DNA from: Corynebacterium nuruki S6-4
GTDB lineage: Bacteria; Actinomycetota; Actinomycetes; Mycobacteriales; Mycobacteriaceae
Reading direction: 5' to 3'
Assembly (NCBI RefSeq): GCF_007970465.1
Contig: NZ_CP042429.1
Span: forward strand, 1,116,001 to 1,180,000
DNA: 64,000 nucleotides
Shown: in pieces, positions 23,444 through 32,325 of the stretch
Layout: the number at the start of each line of letters is the position of its first letter
Position numbering within the stretch: the first letter of the stretch is position 1
Made by a program: the position numbers and the translations under genes
The notes under the pieces: model-generated
What the model saw: the letters and a program-made list of their open reading frames with translations, nothing else
The model's database searches: none
Told to the model about the DNA's origin: nothing

Positions 23444-24697
23444 TCAGAATCGGTTCGGGGACAGGTCGGGGTGGGCGTCGGCTGCGAGGTTTCCGGTGGC
23501 GAACCCGGTGATGAGCTTGCCGGTCGTCGCGGACAGGCTGATGCCCAGCATCACGTGGCCGGAGGCGACGAGCACGTCGGGGTGCTGTGCCAGCGGGCCG
23601 ATGACCGGGACGCCGTCCGGGGTCGTCGGGCGCAGTCCGCTCCACGGCTCCGGTGGAGTGTCCAGGGCACCCCACCCGGAGAAGTACTCGCGGGTGTTGG
23701 TGATGATGCCGCCGGCGCGGACCTCGTCCACCCCCTCGTTGATCGGTCCGAACCCCATGGTCCCGGCGAGCCGGATCTTCGTGTCCAACGGTGTGATCGC
23801 GACCTTGCCCTCGGCGAGATACATGGGCTTCGTCGGGGCGTCCGCAGTGACCGGCAGATCATAGCCGTAGCCCTTGCCTGCCTGCAGTGGAATCCGCTCA
23901 CCGATCCCAGCGAGCAGTCCGGGGGTCCACACCCCGGCGGCCACGACGATCTTCTCCGCCTTGAGCCGCGTTCCACCGACCTGCACGGAGACCTCACCAC
24001 CGGGTCCGCTGACCAGCGTGCCCTGCTCCCCGAGCCGCAGTTCCACACCTTCGCGCTCACAGGCGGCGGCCAGGCCACGGACGTAGGACGCCGGATCCAC
24101 ACTCTGGTCACCGACCGACTCGATACCGGCGACGACCTTGTCGCTGACGGCGGGGACATGGGCACGCAGATCCTCCTCGGTCATCTGCTGCCAGGAGAAG
24201 CCGGGCAGGGACTTCTCGATGAGTTTCAGCTCGGCGATCCGGTGATCCACCTTGTGCCCGTCGGTGAAGAGCATGGTCAGCGGGTCAGCGTGGTGCTCGA
24301 ATTCCACCCCGTCGGCACGCAGCTCCGCGATGTCGGACAGGGCGGTCGAACTCAACGCCGCCAGCGTCGCCGCGCCCTTTTCGAAGCGGGACGCCGTGCA
24401 GTTCCGTAGCATCTTCAGCAGGAACGCCGCATAGTGCGGATCTGCGGACGGGGAGACGTAGAGCGGGCTGTCCTTCTTCGTCATCCACTTCAGTGCCTGG
24501 GGCAGCACACCCGGCTCAGGCACCGGGGTGGACATACTGGGGATCAGCCAGCCGGCGTTGTGGCCGGATGCCCGGGCGGCGAGCGGTTCGGGGTCGATGA
24601 CGGTGACCTCGCAGCCGGCGCGGCGCAGGTGGTAGGCACTGGCCAAACCGACGGCGCCGGCGCCGAGGACGATGGTGGTGGGGGTACGGGTGGTCAC
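23444..24697 (-). CDS. FAD-dependent D-amino-acid dehydrogenase/oxidase (DadA-like)
   Basis: 417 residues, GTG start at 24697, three nt after the carrier's stop. The dinucleotide-binding motif is at the N-terminus (IVLGAGAVGLASAYHLRRAGCEVTVID), with the DadA-type GHNAGWLIPSMSTPVPEPG segment after it and a C-terminal FAD-contacting region WSGLRPTTPDGVPVIGPLAQHPDVLVASGH. The family oxidises D-amino acids (or cyclic amino acids) to the imino/keto acid, passing electrons to the respiratory chain or oxygen. It lies between the carrier and the ketimine reductase-like gene in one operon, suggesting uptake and use of a D- or cyclic amino acid. Family sure, substrate open. Confidence 0.85.
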   Translation of the reverse strand: MTTRTPTTIVLGAGAVGLASAYHLRRAGCEVTVIDPEPLAARASGHNAGWLIPSMSTPVPEPGVLPQALKWMTKKDSPLYVSPSADPHYAAFLLKMLRNCTASRFEKGAATLAALSSTALSDIAELRADGVEFEHHADPLTMLFTDGHKVDHRIAELKLIEKSLPGFSWQQMTEEDLRAHVPAVSDKVVAGIESVGDQSVDPASYVRGLAAACEREGVELRLGEQGTLVSGPGGEVSVQVGGTRLKAEKIVVAAGVWTPGLLAGIGERIPLQAGKGYGYDLPVTADAPTKPMYLAEGKVAITPLDTKIRLAGTMGFGPINEGVDEVRAGGIITNTREYFSGWGALDTPPEPWSGLRPTTPDGVPVIGPLAQHPDVLVASGHVMLGISLSATTGKLITGFATGNLAADAHPDLSPNRF

Positions 24698-24700
24698 TGG

Positions 24701-26161
24701 TCAGGCTCCTTCGAGGGCGGGGGCGTGGTCGGGTTCGGCGTTGGGCTCGTCCGGTTCTTCTTTCGGCGCCGGCACGGTCTCCTCGACCTCGTCGATGAGA
24801 CTGTCTTCGCGGGGTGGGGTACCGCGTACCCGGGCGACGACGTAGCCGATCAGGGCGCCGAGCACCGCGGGGATCAGCCAGCCCATGTTCCGGTCGAACA
24901 ACGGCAGGAAGGAGAACCAGTCCCCCAGCTGGTCGGCGAAGATGTCGGCCGCCTTCAAAGCGTCCAGGACGGCGACTGCGCCGGCACCGATCATGGCGCC
25001 GATGTAGACCTCGCGGCGTCCGCCGAAGAACCGGTCGAGCAGGGACAGGATGATGAGCACCATGCCCAGCGGATAGAGCAGGAAGAGGACTGGCAGGGCG
25101 GTGTCCAGGACGGCATTGAGGCCGAAGTTGGCGATGGCGGTGCCGATGATCGCGTGGATCCACACCCAGCGGGAGTAGCTGACCCGGGGGAACAGCTTTC
25201 CGAAGTAGTCGGCCACGCAGGTGATGCAGGCGACGTTGGTGGTGATGCCGGTCAGCAGGATGACGATGCCGATCATGCCGACGCCGAGGGTGCCGAACAG
25301 TTCCCGGCAGGATTCCACCAGGACGCTACCGCCGTTGTCGGGCCGGCCGATGGCGTCCACGCTGGAGGCGCCGAGCCAGGCGGTGGCCAGGTGCAGGGCG
25401 GCGAGGCCGAGCACGCTGATCAGACCGGCCTTGAAGAACAGTTTCGAGATTCCCTTGCGGGTGGTCACGCCTTCACCACGGATGGACTGGACGAAGACCC
25501 CGGCGAAGACGAGGGCCGCCATGGCGTCCATCGTGAGATAGCCCTCGGTAAGGCCCGACATGAACGCGCCGTCGGCGAAGGGGTCCTGCGCGGTGTGCAT
25601 CTCCCCCATCGGGGTGATGAAGGACTTCACGACGATGACGACGAGCAGGGTGGCGAAGACCGGGGTGAGGACCTTACCGATCCGATCGACGAACTTGCCG
25701 GGGTTCAGCGACAGGTAGACCGAGATCAGGGCGAAGACGACGGAGAAGCCGAGCAGTGCCCAGGGACCGTCGGTGGCGGCCTCCGGCAGGTTCGGCTTCA
25801 CCGAGATCTCGTAGACCACCGAGGTGGTGCGCGGGATGACGTAGAGCGGGCCGAGGGTGACGAACAGCAGCAGGCAGAAGCCGACCGCGAACCAGGGGTG
25901 GACGCGGTTAGCCATGGCCCGGACGTTGCCACCGGTGGCAGAGAGGGCGACGACGGCGAGAAGGACCAGGCCGACGCCGGTGACGAGGAAGCCGGACATC
26001 GGTTTCCACATGGATTCGCCGGCAGCCTGGCCGACCATGGGGGCGAAGATGACGTTGCCGGCGCCGAGGAACATAGCGAACAGCAACAGTCCGAGGGCGA
26101 TCACACGCCCCGCCGGGAGCTTGCCGGCGGCGAGGTCTGCCGCGCTGGGGGTGGTGGCCAT
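24701..26161 (-). CDS. brnQ: BrnQ-type branched-chain amino acid carrier (LIVCS family)
   Basis: 486 residues, about 12 membrane helices and a Glu/Pro-rich cytoplasmic tail. Family signatures are clear: GLLLFAMFLGAGNVIFAP at the first helix, PLYVIPRTTSVVYEISV, and ILLTGITTNVACITCVADYF. BrnQ carriers import Leu, Ile and Val with sodium or protons. Co-transcription with a D-amino-acid dehydrogenase and a ketimine-reductase-like gene raises the possibility of another substrate such as proline-like or D-amino acids. The operon starts here; the divergent PucR regulator shares its 151-bp control region. Confidence 0.88.
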   Translation of the reverse strand: MATTPSAADLAAGKLPAGRVIALGLLLFAMFLGAGNVIFAPMVGQAAGESMWKPMSGFLVTGVGLVLLAVVALSATGGNVRAMANRVHPWFAVGFCLLLFVTLGPLYVIPRTTSVVYEISVKPNLPEAATDGPWALLGFSVVFALISVYLSLNPGKFVDRIGKVLTPVFATLLVVIVVKSFITPMGEMHTAQDPFADGAFMSGLTEGYLTMDAMAALVFAGVFVQSIRGEGVTTRKGISKLFFKAGLISVLGLAALHLATAWLGASSVDAIGRPDNGGSVLVESCRELFGTLGVGMIGIVILLTGITTNVACITCVADYFGKLFPRVSYSRWVWIHAIIGTAIANFGLNAVLDTALPVLFLLYPLGMVLIILSLLDRFFGGRREVYIGAMIGAGAVAVLDALKAADIFADQLGDWFSFLPLFDRNMGWLIPAVLGALIGYVVARVRGTPPREDSLIDEVEETVPAPKEEPDEPNAEPDHAPALEGA

Positions 26162-26255
26162 GAGAACCCTTTCCGTGGATGGCTGATGTGGTGATGCTCG
26201 TTATGTTCCTGATTCAAACAGATCTGCATCACACTGCTCTCCGGTGATCCGCACC

Positions 26256-26296
26256 ATGTTTCCCACTTTTCTTTGGTCACATATACGATGTTTCCC
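26256..26296. promoter_or_regulatory. Twin ATGTTTCCC sites in the pucR-brnQ divergent promoter
   Basis: ATGTTTCCC occurs at 26256-26264 and 26288-26296, 32 bp apart (about three helical turns, the same face of DNA), between the divergent brnQ and PucR genes and just before the PucR ribosome site. This is a candidate binding site for the PucR protein encoded next to it. Confidence 0.4.
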
Positions 26297-26312
26297 GACA
26301 AGGAGATGTGGG

Positions 26313-27923
26313 ATGGAACAGGAAAATGCGGCCGCGGTGCCGCTCGACGCGCTGGTGACCGTGCTCGATACCGCGGTGGTGCAGGTGCACCGCCCGGACA
26401 GCGGACTGGCCGGCCAGTTCGCCGAGGTCACCGTCGGTTCTGTCGCCCTGGTGGACACCGCCGATCTGGGCACCGTGACCGCCGACCTGGTGTTCCTCAC
26501 CGCGGATGCGACCACCGCATTCGCCCGCCTGGCAGTCACGCCCGGCGCAGCTCTCCCCACGGTCGTCGCCGCCCGGGAGAACACGGTTCCACCCGAACTG
26601 CCGGCACCGGCGACGGCTGCCGGCTGCACGGTTCTCGTGCTGGACGCACGTGCCCGCTGGGATGTCCTCCTCCCCCGCGTCCAGCACCTGTTCGTCGATG
26701 AGCCGGGACAGGCCGTCGCCGGGCACCACGCAACCGCCTCATCGTTGGAGGAACTCGCCGTCCTCCTCGCCGATGACATCGGCGGCCTGGTCACCATCGA
26801 GGACGCCGGCAACCGGGTCCTCGCCTACTCCCCCTCCCTCAATGCCGCCGATGACATCCGGGCCCGCGCAATCCTGGGTCGTGGTGCGCCGCCGCCGGTG
26901 ATGGCACTCTTCTCCGCCTGGGATGTGGTGGATACCGTCACCCGCACCACCGACGTCATCCGCGTGCCCGCCGATCCTGCCCTCGGGATGCACAGTCGGC
27001 TGATCACCGGCATCCACCGTGCCGACGGCTCGCTGCTGGGGTCGATCTGGGTCCAGGAGGGACCACACGGGTTCACCGCGGATGCCGCGGCGGTTCTGCG
27101 CGGTGGCGCGGTCGCCGCAGTCTCCGTGCTGCACCGCATGACGGACGGCGCAGATCAGGAGGATGAACTGCTCCGTCGGCTCTTCGGCGAGTACAGCGAG
27201 GAGGACGCCGCAGTCGCCGCCGGGATGCTCCGCATTGTCACCGAGGACTCTGCCGTGGTGATCGGACTAGCCGCCGCAGCTGGTGTGGCACCTAATGAGG
27301 ACCTGCTGTTATCGACGGTGAAGCGGCTGCGAATCCATGTCGGTGCACTGTGGACCGATGCCCGAGTGGCGTTGCTGGGTCGGCGGATCTACCTGCTGCT
27401 CCCCCGCGTTCCGTCTGGCACGGACATCACAGTGTGGACGGAGCAGCTGCTGGAGCGCTTCGACGATCAGGAGGCGGTGCGGCAACTCTGCCTGCGGGCC
27501 GCGATCGCACCGGTCATTACAGACACCGGCACCGTGGGTGTGCCCCGAGCCCGAGCAGAGGTAGACCGCGTGCTGACGTCCTCCGGATCCGGCGACGGTT
27601 CGCGTGTCACGACCTTCGAACGCTCCAGGACCGCCGTCCTGCTCAGCGAAATCGTGGCACGGCTGTCGCCGTATGAGGAGGTTGCCGATCCCCGGCTCAA
27701 TGCCGTCGCCGACTACGACACAGCGCACGGCAGCTTCCTGATGGACACGCTGCGGGCCTATCTCCGGTCAGGCTGCAATGCCCGGGACGCCGCCCGTTTC
27801 CTGAATCTCCACCCCAACACGCTGCGCTACCGGATCGCACGAGTGGAGGCGCTGTCCGGACTGGACCTGCACGATCCGGACGACCGATTGCTGACGGAGA
27901 TGGTCCTGTTGGTCCGGGGGTGA
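26313..27923 (+). CDS. PucR family transcriptional regulator (amino-acid cluster)
   Basis: 536 residues from the ATG at 26313, chosen for its AAGGAG ribosome site 7 nt upstream; an ATG at 26244 is in frame but lies in the control region. The C-terminus has the PucR helix-turn-helix: MDTLRAYLRSGCNARDAARFLNLHPNTLRYRIARVEALSG. The middle contains a GAF-like region and the N-terminal 130 residues a sensory domain. PucR-type proteins activate catabolic genes in response to the substrate. Divergence from the brnQ-dehydrogenase-cyclodeaminase operon makes that operon the likely target. Confidence 0.85.
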   Translation: MEQENAAAVPLDALVTVLDTAVVQVHRPDSGLAGQFAEVTVGSVALVDTADLGTVTADLVFLTADATTAFARLAVTPGAALPTVVAARENTVPPELPAPATAAGCTVLVLDARARWDVLLPRVQHLFVDEPGQAVAGHHATASSLEELAVLLADDIGGLVTIEDAGNRVLAYSPSLNAADDIRARAILGRGAPPPVMALFSAWDVVDTVTRTTDVIRVPADPALGMHSRLITGIHRADGSLLGSIWVQEGPHGFTADAAAVLRGGAVAAVSVLHRMTDGADQEDELLRRLFGEYSEEDAAVAAGMLRIVTEDSAVVIGLAAAAGVAPNEDLLLSTVKRLRIHVGALWTDARVALLGRRIYLLLPRVPSGTDITVWTEQLLERFDDQEAVRQLCLRAAIAPVITDTGTVGVPRARAEVDRVLTSSGSGDGSRVTTFERSRTAVLLSEIVARLSPYEEVADPRLNAVADYDTAHGSFLMDTLRAYLRSGCNARDAARFLNLHPNTLRYRIARVEALSGLDLHDPDDRLLTEMVLLVRG

Positions 27924-27962
27924 TTAATCGAACAGACTCCGCGACTCGTCCTGCCTTCTTAT

Positions 27963-27968
27963 TACACT
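27963..27968 (+). promoter_or_regulatory. -10 box TACACT before the restriction-modification gene
   Basis: TACACT ends 7 nt before the ATG at 27976 within an AT-rich run (TTCTTATTACACTCTC), with no Shine-Dalgarno. It is probably a leaderless promoter. Confidence 0.45.
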
Positions 27969-27975
27969 CTCAACC

Positions 27976-30666
27976 ATGTCACTATCACCCGCTCAGCAGA
28001 AACGTGCCGCCCGTGAGTTCTCCACCAAGTGGCAGGGCCGTGGCAACGAGAAAGAGGACACCCAGAGTTTCTGGCTCGAGCTCCTCCGTGACGTCATCGG
28101 CATGGAGGACGTCACCACCGCGGTCCGCTTCGAACAGCACACGGTTGACCGGGGCTACATCGACGTCGTCATCGCCGACGCGAAGACTTTCATCGAGCAG
28201 AAGTCCCTCGGCATCGACCTGGACAAGGCCGAGACCCGGCAGGGCCGGAAGGTCACCCCGTTCCAGCAGGCCAAAGCCTATGCGGACTCGATGCCGAACT
28301 CCCAGCGCCCCGACACGATCATGGTCTGCGACTTCAACGAGTTCCGTATCCATGACATGGACACCGAGCGTCCGGGTGAGAACTACACCAGCTTCACGCT
28401 GGATGAGCTGTCGGACTGTCTCTATCTGCTGGACTTTCTCGTCGATCCGCAGCGGGAGCGCCGTGCCCGTGAAGAGAAGGTCTCGATCGACGCTGGTGCG
28501 CTGATCGGACGTCTCTACAGTCTGCTGAGCGCGCAGTACCTCGATCCGGAGTCCGAAGAAAACCAGCATGCCCTCAACGTGCTTTGTGTACGGCTGGTCT
28601 TCTGCCTCTTCGCTGAGGACGCCGAGCTCTTCCCGAAGGACGCCTTCTACGCCTACCTCTCCCGGTTCGAGCCGGACCAGATCCGTCGGGCACTTAAGGA
28701 CCTCTTCGAGTGGCTGGATACACCGACCGACCAGCGTGATCCCTACGCCTCGGATGCCATCCGGGTGTTCCCCTACGTCAACGGTGGCCTGTTCCGGGAT
28801 GCGCAGGAGGACGAGATCCCCCGGTTCACCGGGGAGATCAAGGATGTGCTGCTGGCGGAGGTCAGTGCAGACACGAACTGGGCGACCATCTCCCCCACGA
28901 TCTTCGGTGGCGTGTTCGAGTCCACCCTGAACCCGGAGACCCGGCATGCCGGCGGGATGCACTACACGTCCCCGGAGAACATCCACAAGGTCATTGATCC
29001 GCTGTTCCTCGACGATCTCACCGAAGAGCTGGAGGCCATCCTCACCGAGGAGGGTGTCACTCCCCGTACCCACAAGAACCACCTGATCAAGTACCACGAG
29101 AAGCTCGGTTCACTGACCTTCTTCGATCCTGCCTGCGGTTCGGGGAACTTCCTCACGGAGACCTACATCTCGCTGCGCCGCCTGGAGAACAAGGTCCTCT
29201 CCGAGCTGTGGGAGGAAGGTAAGCAGGGCGCGTTCGACCTCACCGACGTGACAGAGTCCCCGGTCAAGGTGACGCTGCGGCAGTTCTACGGCCTGGAGAT
29301 CAACGACTTCGCGGTCTCTGTGGCCGAGACTGCACTGTGGATCGCCGAGCTGCAGGCGAACATCGAGACCGAGACGGTCCTCGCCCGCAATATCGAGGAT
29401 CTCCCGCTCCGGGATGCGGCGAAGATCGTCCACGCCAACGCACTGCAGACCGACTGGGCGACGGTGGTCGAGCCGGAGAACTGCTCCTATGTCATCGGGA
29501 ATCCGCCGTTCCTCGGCGCCCGTAACCAGTCCAAGGAGCAGAAGGCGGATCTCAAGGAGGTCTTCACGGCTATCGGGGCCACGAAGAATCTCGGCAGCGT
29601 GGACTTCGTCTCCGGTTGGTACGCGAAGGCCGCCGCGTACATCGGTGCCCACCCGGTCCGCTGTGCTTTCGTCTCGACGAACTCGATCTGCCAGGGTGAG
29701 CAGGTGGCGAACATCTGGTCCCCGATCTGGGAGCTCGGTGTACGCATCGACTTCGCACACGATACTTTCCGCTGGGCCAACGAGGCCACGGACCAGGCGC
29801 ACGTATTCTGTGTCATCGTCGGGTTCTCAAAGCAGAATGGTCCGAAGCAACTGTTCCATCACAGGACGCCGGACTCCCCCGCCGAGCTACAGCACCCCGC
29901 GCAGCTCAACGCCTACCTCGCGGATGCGCCAGACGTCTTCATCTGGAACCGAAGCACCCCGATCTGCGATGTGCCGAAGATCGGAATCGGAAATAAACCA
30001 ATTGACGGCGGAAACTATCTCTTCACTCCCGAAGAGAAGGATTCCTTCCTAGCAGAAGAGCCTGGTGCAGAGAAGTTCTTCCACGGGTGGATGGGTTCAC
30101 AAGAGTTCCTCCGCGGTATCGAACGATGGGTCCTCTGGCTCGGCGACTCGAGCCCCTCGGAGGTCTCCAAGATGCCGACGGTACGAAGCAGGGTACGTGC
30201 TGTGCATGACTTTCGCTTGGCAAGCAAGAGCGCGCCTACCAAGAAGTTGGCAGCCACTCCCACCAGATTCCACGTGGAGAACATGCCAGAGGGGAACTCG
30301 ATCCTTATCCCCGAGGTGTCTTCCGAACGTCGCCGTTACATCCCAATTGGCTTCGTAGGCCCAGAAACTCTCTGCAGCAACCTCGTGAAGCTCATCCCGA
30401 ACGCCACCTTGTACCACTTCGGTATCCTGCAGTCCCAGTTCCACAACGCATGGATGCGACGAGTTGCCGGCCGTCTCAAAAGTGACTACCGATACTCGGG
30501 CGGAGTTGTATACAACAACTTCCCTTGGCCCGACGTCAACGGTCCGAGCGGACAGGGCCCCCACAAGGCGATCGAGGAAGCCGCCCAGTCCGTGCTCGAC
30601 GCACGCGCCCAATATCCGGCTCTTCCGGATAGGGAGTGCGTAGCGGGTGTGAAGCCCCCGAGGTAG
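27976..30666 (+). CDS. MmeI-like type IIL restriction-modification enzyme, 3' end cut by an IS
   Basis: 896 codons as read; the native gene had about 940. Domains in order: an N-terminal nuclease with Asp63 and Glu74-Gln-Lys76 (IDVVIADAKTFIEQK, a D-x10-E-x-K core as in MmeI); a helical connector (about 160-340); an adenine-N6 methyltransferase with motif I FDPACGSGNFL (383-393) and motif IV NPPF (509-512); then a target-recognition region (about 640-850) ending SGGVVYNNFPWP. One chain would thus both methylate and cleave. The ISL3 element enters after codon 880, replacing the last 59 or so residues with LPDRECVAGVKPPR. The recognition region is complete, so residual activity is possible. The recognition part is visibly more AT-rich than the rest. 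Confidence 0.85.
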   Translation: MSLSPAQQKRAAREFSTKWQGRGNEKEDTQSFWLELLRDVIGMEDVTTAVRFEQHTVDRGYIDVVIADAKTFIEQKSLGIDLDKAETRQGRKVTPFQQAKAYADSMPNSQRPDTIMVCDFNEFRIHDMDTERPGENYTSFTLDELSDCLYLLDFLVDPQRERRAREEKVSIDAGALIGRLYSLLSAQYLDPESEENQHALNVLCVRLVFCLFAEDAELFPKDAFYAYLSRFEPDQIRRALKDLFEWLDTPTDQRDPYASDAIRVFPYVNGGLFRDAQEDEIPRFTGEIKDVLLAEVSADTNWATISPTIFGGVFESTLNPETRHAGGMHYTSPENIHKVIDPLFLDDLTEELEAILTEEGVTPRTHKNHLIKYHEKLGSLTFFDPACGSGNFLTETYISLRRLENKVLSELWEEGKQGAFDLTDVTESPVKVTLRQFYGLEINDFAVSVAETALWIAELQANIETETVLARNIEDLPLRDAAKIVHANALQTDWATVVEPENCSYVIGNPPFLGARNQSKEQKADLKEVFTAIGATKNLGSVDFVSGWYAKAAAYIGAHPVRCAFVSTNSICQGEQVANIWSPIWELGVRIDFAHDTFRWANEATDQAHVFCVIVGFSKQNGPKQLFHHRTPDSPAELQHPAQLNAYLADAPDVFIWNRSTPICDVPKIGIGNKPIDGGNYLFTPEEKDSFLAEEPGAEKFFHGWMGSQEFLRGIERWVLWLGDSSPSEVSKMPTVRSRVRAVHDFRLASKSAPTKKLAATPTRFHVENMPEGNSILIPEVSSERRRYIPIGFVGPETLCSNLVKLIPNATLYHFGILQSQFHNAWMRRVAGRLKSDYRYSGGVVYNNFPWPDVNGPSGQGPHKAIEEAAQSVLDARAQYPALPDRECVAGVKPPR
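30610..30617. repeat. Left target-site duplication CAATATCC
   Basis: CAATATCC immediately before the left IS end (30618) is repeated exactly at 32112-32119 after the right end. Eight bp is the usual ISL3-family duplication length, and its perfection indicates a recent insertion. Confidence 0.9.
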
Positions 30667-32111
30667 GCCACCACTACATGTAGGGGGCTGGGGCCGGGAA
30701 CGTAGAAGGACCCTGCAGTGACAGGATGAAGGTGTCTTAAGCATCCATCCAGCCGCTCCAGGATCCATGTCTCACCCTACCGTCACCGCCACCCCTGCCC
30801 CGAACCTCGTCGCCGACACGATCTGCCGCACCGTCGAGTTGGGCCTGTCGATCGACAACGCCGCCGACGCCGGCAACATCACCCACCTCTACTGTCATCC
30901 GGTGACCGTCGACCTCAGCTGCCCACACTGCGGGCACGCCTGCCGAGTTCGCGACCATATCGAACGCAGGCTCACGGACCTGCCCATCGCCGGGCACCCC
31001 AGCCTGCTGCACGTCCGCGTACCCCGGTTGGTCTGCGTCAATGACGACTGCGAGGTCACCATCTTCCGGGCCTCGATCCCACAAGCCGCCGACGACCGTC
31101 AGACGGTAACCCACCGGGTGACCCGCTGGATTCTGCAACGCATGGCGGCTGACGGCATGAGCGTGAAAGCCTGCGCCCGCGGGCTGGGCATCGGCTGGGA
31201 CAAGACCAACCAGCTGGCCCTGACAGCCTGCCGGCACCTGTCCTACGGAGATCCCACCCGACTGGACCGGGTCCGGATCCTCGGCGTGGACGAGCACAAA
31301 TGGAAGCACGTCCGCGGCGACGGGTCCCCCGGCTTCGTCACCGTCATCGTGGACCTGACCCCACTGGTCGACGGGGTAGGCTCGGCCCGGCTCCTGGACA
31401 TGGTGCCCGGCCGCAGTGCCGACGCCTTCGGCGACTGGCTCGATGCCCGCGGCAGCACGTTCCGCCACCGGATCCGGGTCGTGACCATGGACGGGTTCAC
31501 CGGCTACGCGAAAGCCGCGACCCAGCACCTGGCCCAGGCCAGGCAGGTCATGGACCCGTTCCATGTCGTCCATCTGGCCATCGACAAGCTCACCGCATGT
31601 CGGCAGCGGGTCCAGAATGAGACGATGGGACACCGCGGGCGGTCGGGGGATCCGTTGTACGGGATCCGGCGCATTCTGCTGACCCGTAAGTCACTGGTGA
31701 CCCCGGCCAACGCGGTGAAACTTGATGACGTGCTCACCGCCGAGGCGCACCTGCCGGTGCAGGTGACGTGGTATTTCTACCAGGAGATTCTTGCCGCCTA
31801 TCAGGCTGACCGGCCACGCGACGGGAAGCTGCGGATGTTCAAGGTGATCAAGGCTCTGCACGTGAAGATCCCCAATGACTTGCGGGAACTGCGGGTGCTG
31901 GGTCAGACCCTGTGGCGGCGGCAGGCTGACATCCTCGCGTACTTCGACACCGGTGCGTCCAACGGTCCGGTCGAGAACATCAACGGCAAGCTGGGACACC
32001 TGCGCGGTATCGCGTTGGGGTTCCGGAACAAGGCCAACTACATCTTGCGGTCACTGATCCACTCGGGTGGACTCCGCGGGGCAATCAACGCACTCTGAAA
32101 CCGGAAGAGCC
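30618..32111 (+). mobile_element. ISL3-family insertion sequence (complete)
   Basis: 1,494 bp, beginning GGCTCTTCCGG and ending CCGGAAGAGCC: perfect 11-bp terminal inverted repeats typical of ISL3 elements. One transposase gene fills most of it (30767-32098). It is flanked by the 8-bp duplication CAATATCC and splits the restriction-modification gene in the same orientation. All parts look intact, so the element is probably still mobile. The 5' 150 bp before the transposase closely match the partial copy near lepA. Confidence 0.95.
30767..32098 (+). CDS. ISL3 family transposase
   Basis: 443 residues, the normal length. The N-terminus has a zinc-binding region (LSCPHCGHACRVRDH and a later VCVNDDC), followed by a helix-turn-helix-like region (GMSVKACARGLGIGWDKTNQLAL). 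The catalytic DDE residues are in RILGVDEHKWK, VVTMDGFTGYAKAA and SNGPVENINGKLGHLRG, the last being the family's Glu motif. It catalyses cut-and-paste transposition of the element at 30618-32111. The frame is uninterrupted. Confidence 0.95.
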   Translation: MSHPTVTATPAPNLVADTICRTVELGLSIDNAADAGNITHLYCHPVTVDLSCPHCGHACRVRDHIERRLTDLPIAGHPSLLHVRVPRLVCVNDDCEVTIFRASIPQAADDRQTVTHRVTRWILQRMAADGMSVKACARGLGIGWDKTNQLALTACRHLSYGDPTRLDRVRILGVDEHKWKHVRGDGSPGFVTVIVDLTPLVDGVGSARLLDMVPGRSADAFGDWLDARGSTFRHRIRVVTMDGFTGYAKAATQHLAQARQVMDPFHVVHLAIDKLTACRQRVQNETMGHRGRSGDPLYGIRRILLTRKSLVTPANAVKLDDVLTAEAHLPVQVTWYFYQEILAAYQADRPRDGKLRMFKVIKALHVKIPNDLRELRVLGQTLWRRQADILAYFDTGASNGPVENINGKLGHLRGIALGFRNKANYILRSLIHSGGLRGAINAL

Positions 32112-32119
32112 CAATATCC
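32112..32119. repeat. Right target-site duplication CAATATCC
   Basis: Exact copy of 30610-30617, directly after the right inverted repeat of the ISL3 element. Confidence 0.9.
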
Positions 32120-32297
32120 GGACTCTACCATCTCCGAGATGTACGATCCCGACAACGACTTCCTCTTCCCCGCCCTGACCTCCGCCCACCAGAGCCTTGA
32201 TGCGGCGGTCGAGTCTGCCTATGGGGTCAGTTTCGACGGCGGCGAACAACAGATCGTCGAGCACCTCTTCAAGCTGTACACCGCCGCCACCGTCTGA
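32112..32297 (+). pseudogene. Detached 3' end of the restriction-modification gene
   Basis: After the right copy of the target duplication the original frame resumes: PDSTISEMYDPDNDFLFPALTSAHQSLDAAVESAYG, ending QIVEHLFKLYTAATV and TGA at 32295-32297. This is the common C-terminus of MmeI-like and related methyltransferases. Removing the IS and one 8-bp copy gives a single continuous frame across the junction (RAQYP-DSTISEM), so the gene was intact before insertion. Confidence 0.9.
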
Positions 32298-32325
32298 GGA
32301 GGCTCCGGCGCCTGCTGCAAGGCCC

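Noticed and set aside
24434..26194. 586-codon plus-strand open frame antisense to brnQ
   Set aside because: Gly/Asp/Glu-rich shadow composition with no family motifs; the minus-strand carrier is unmistakable.
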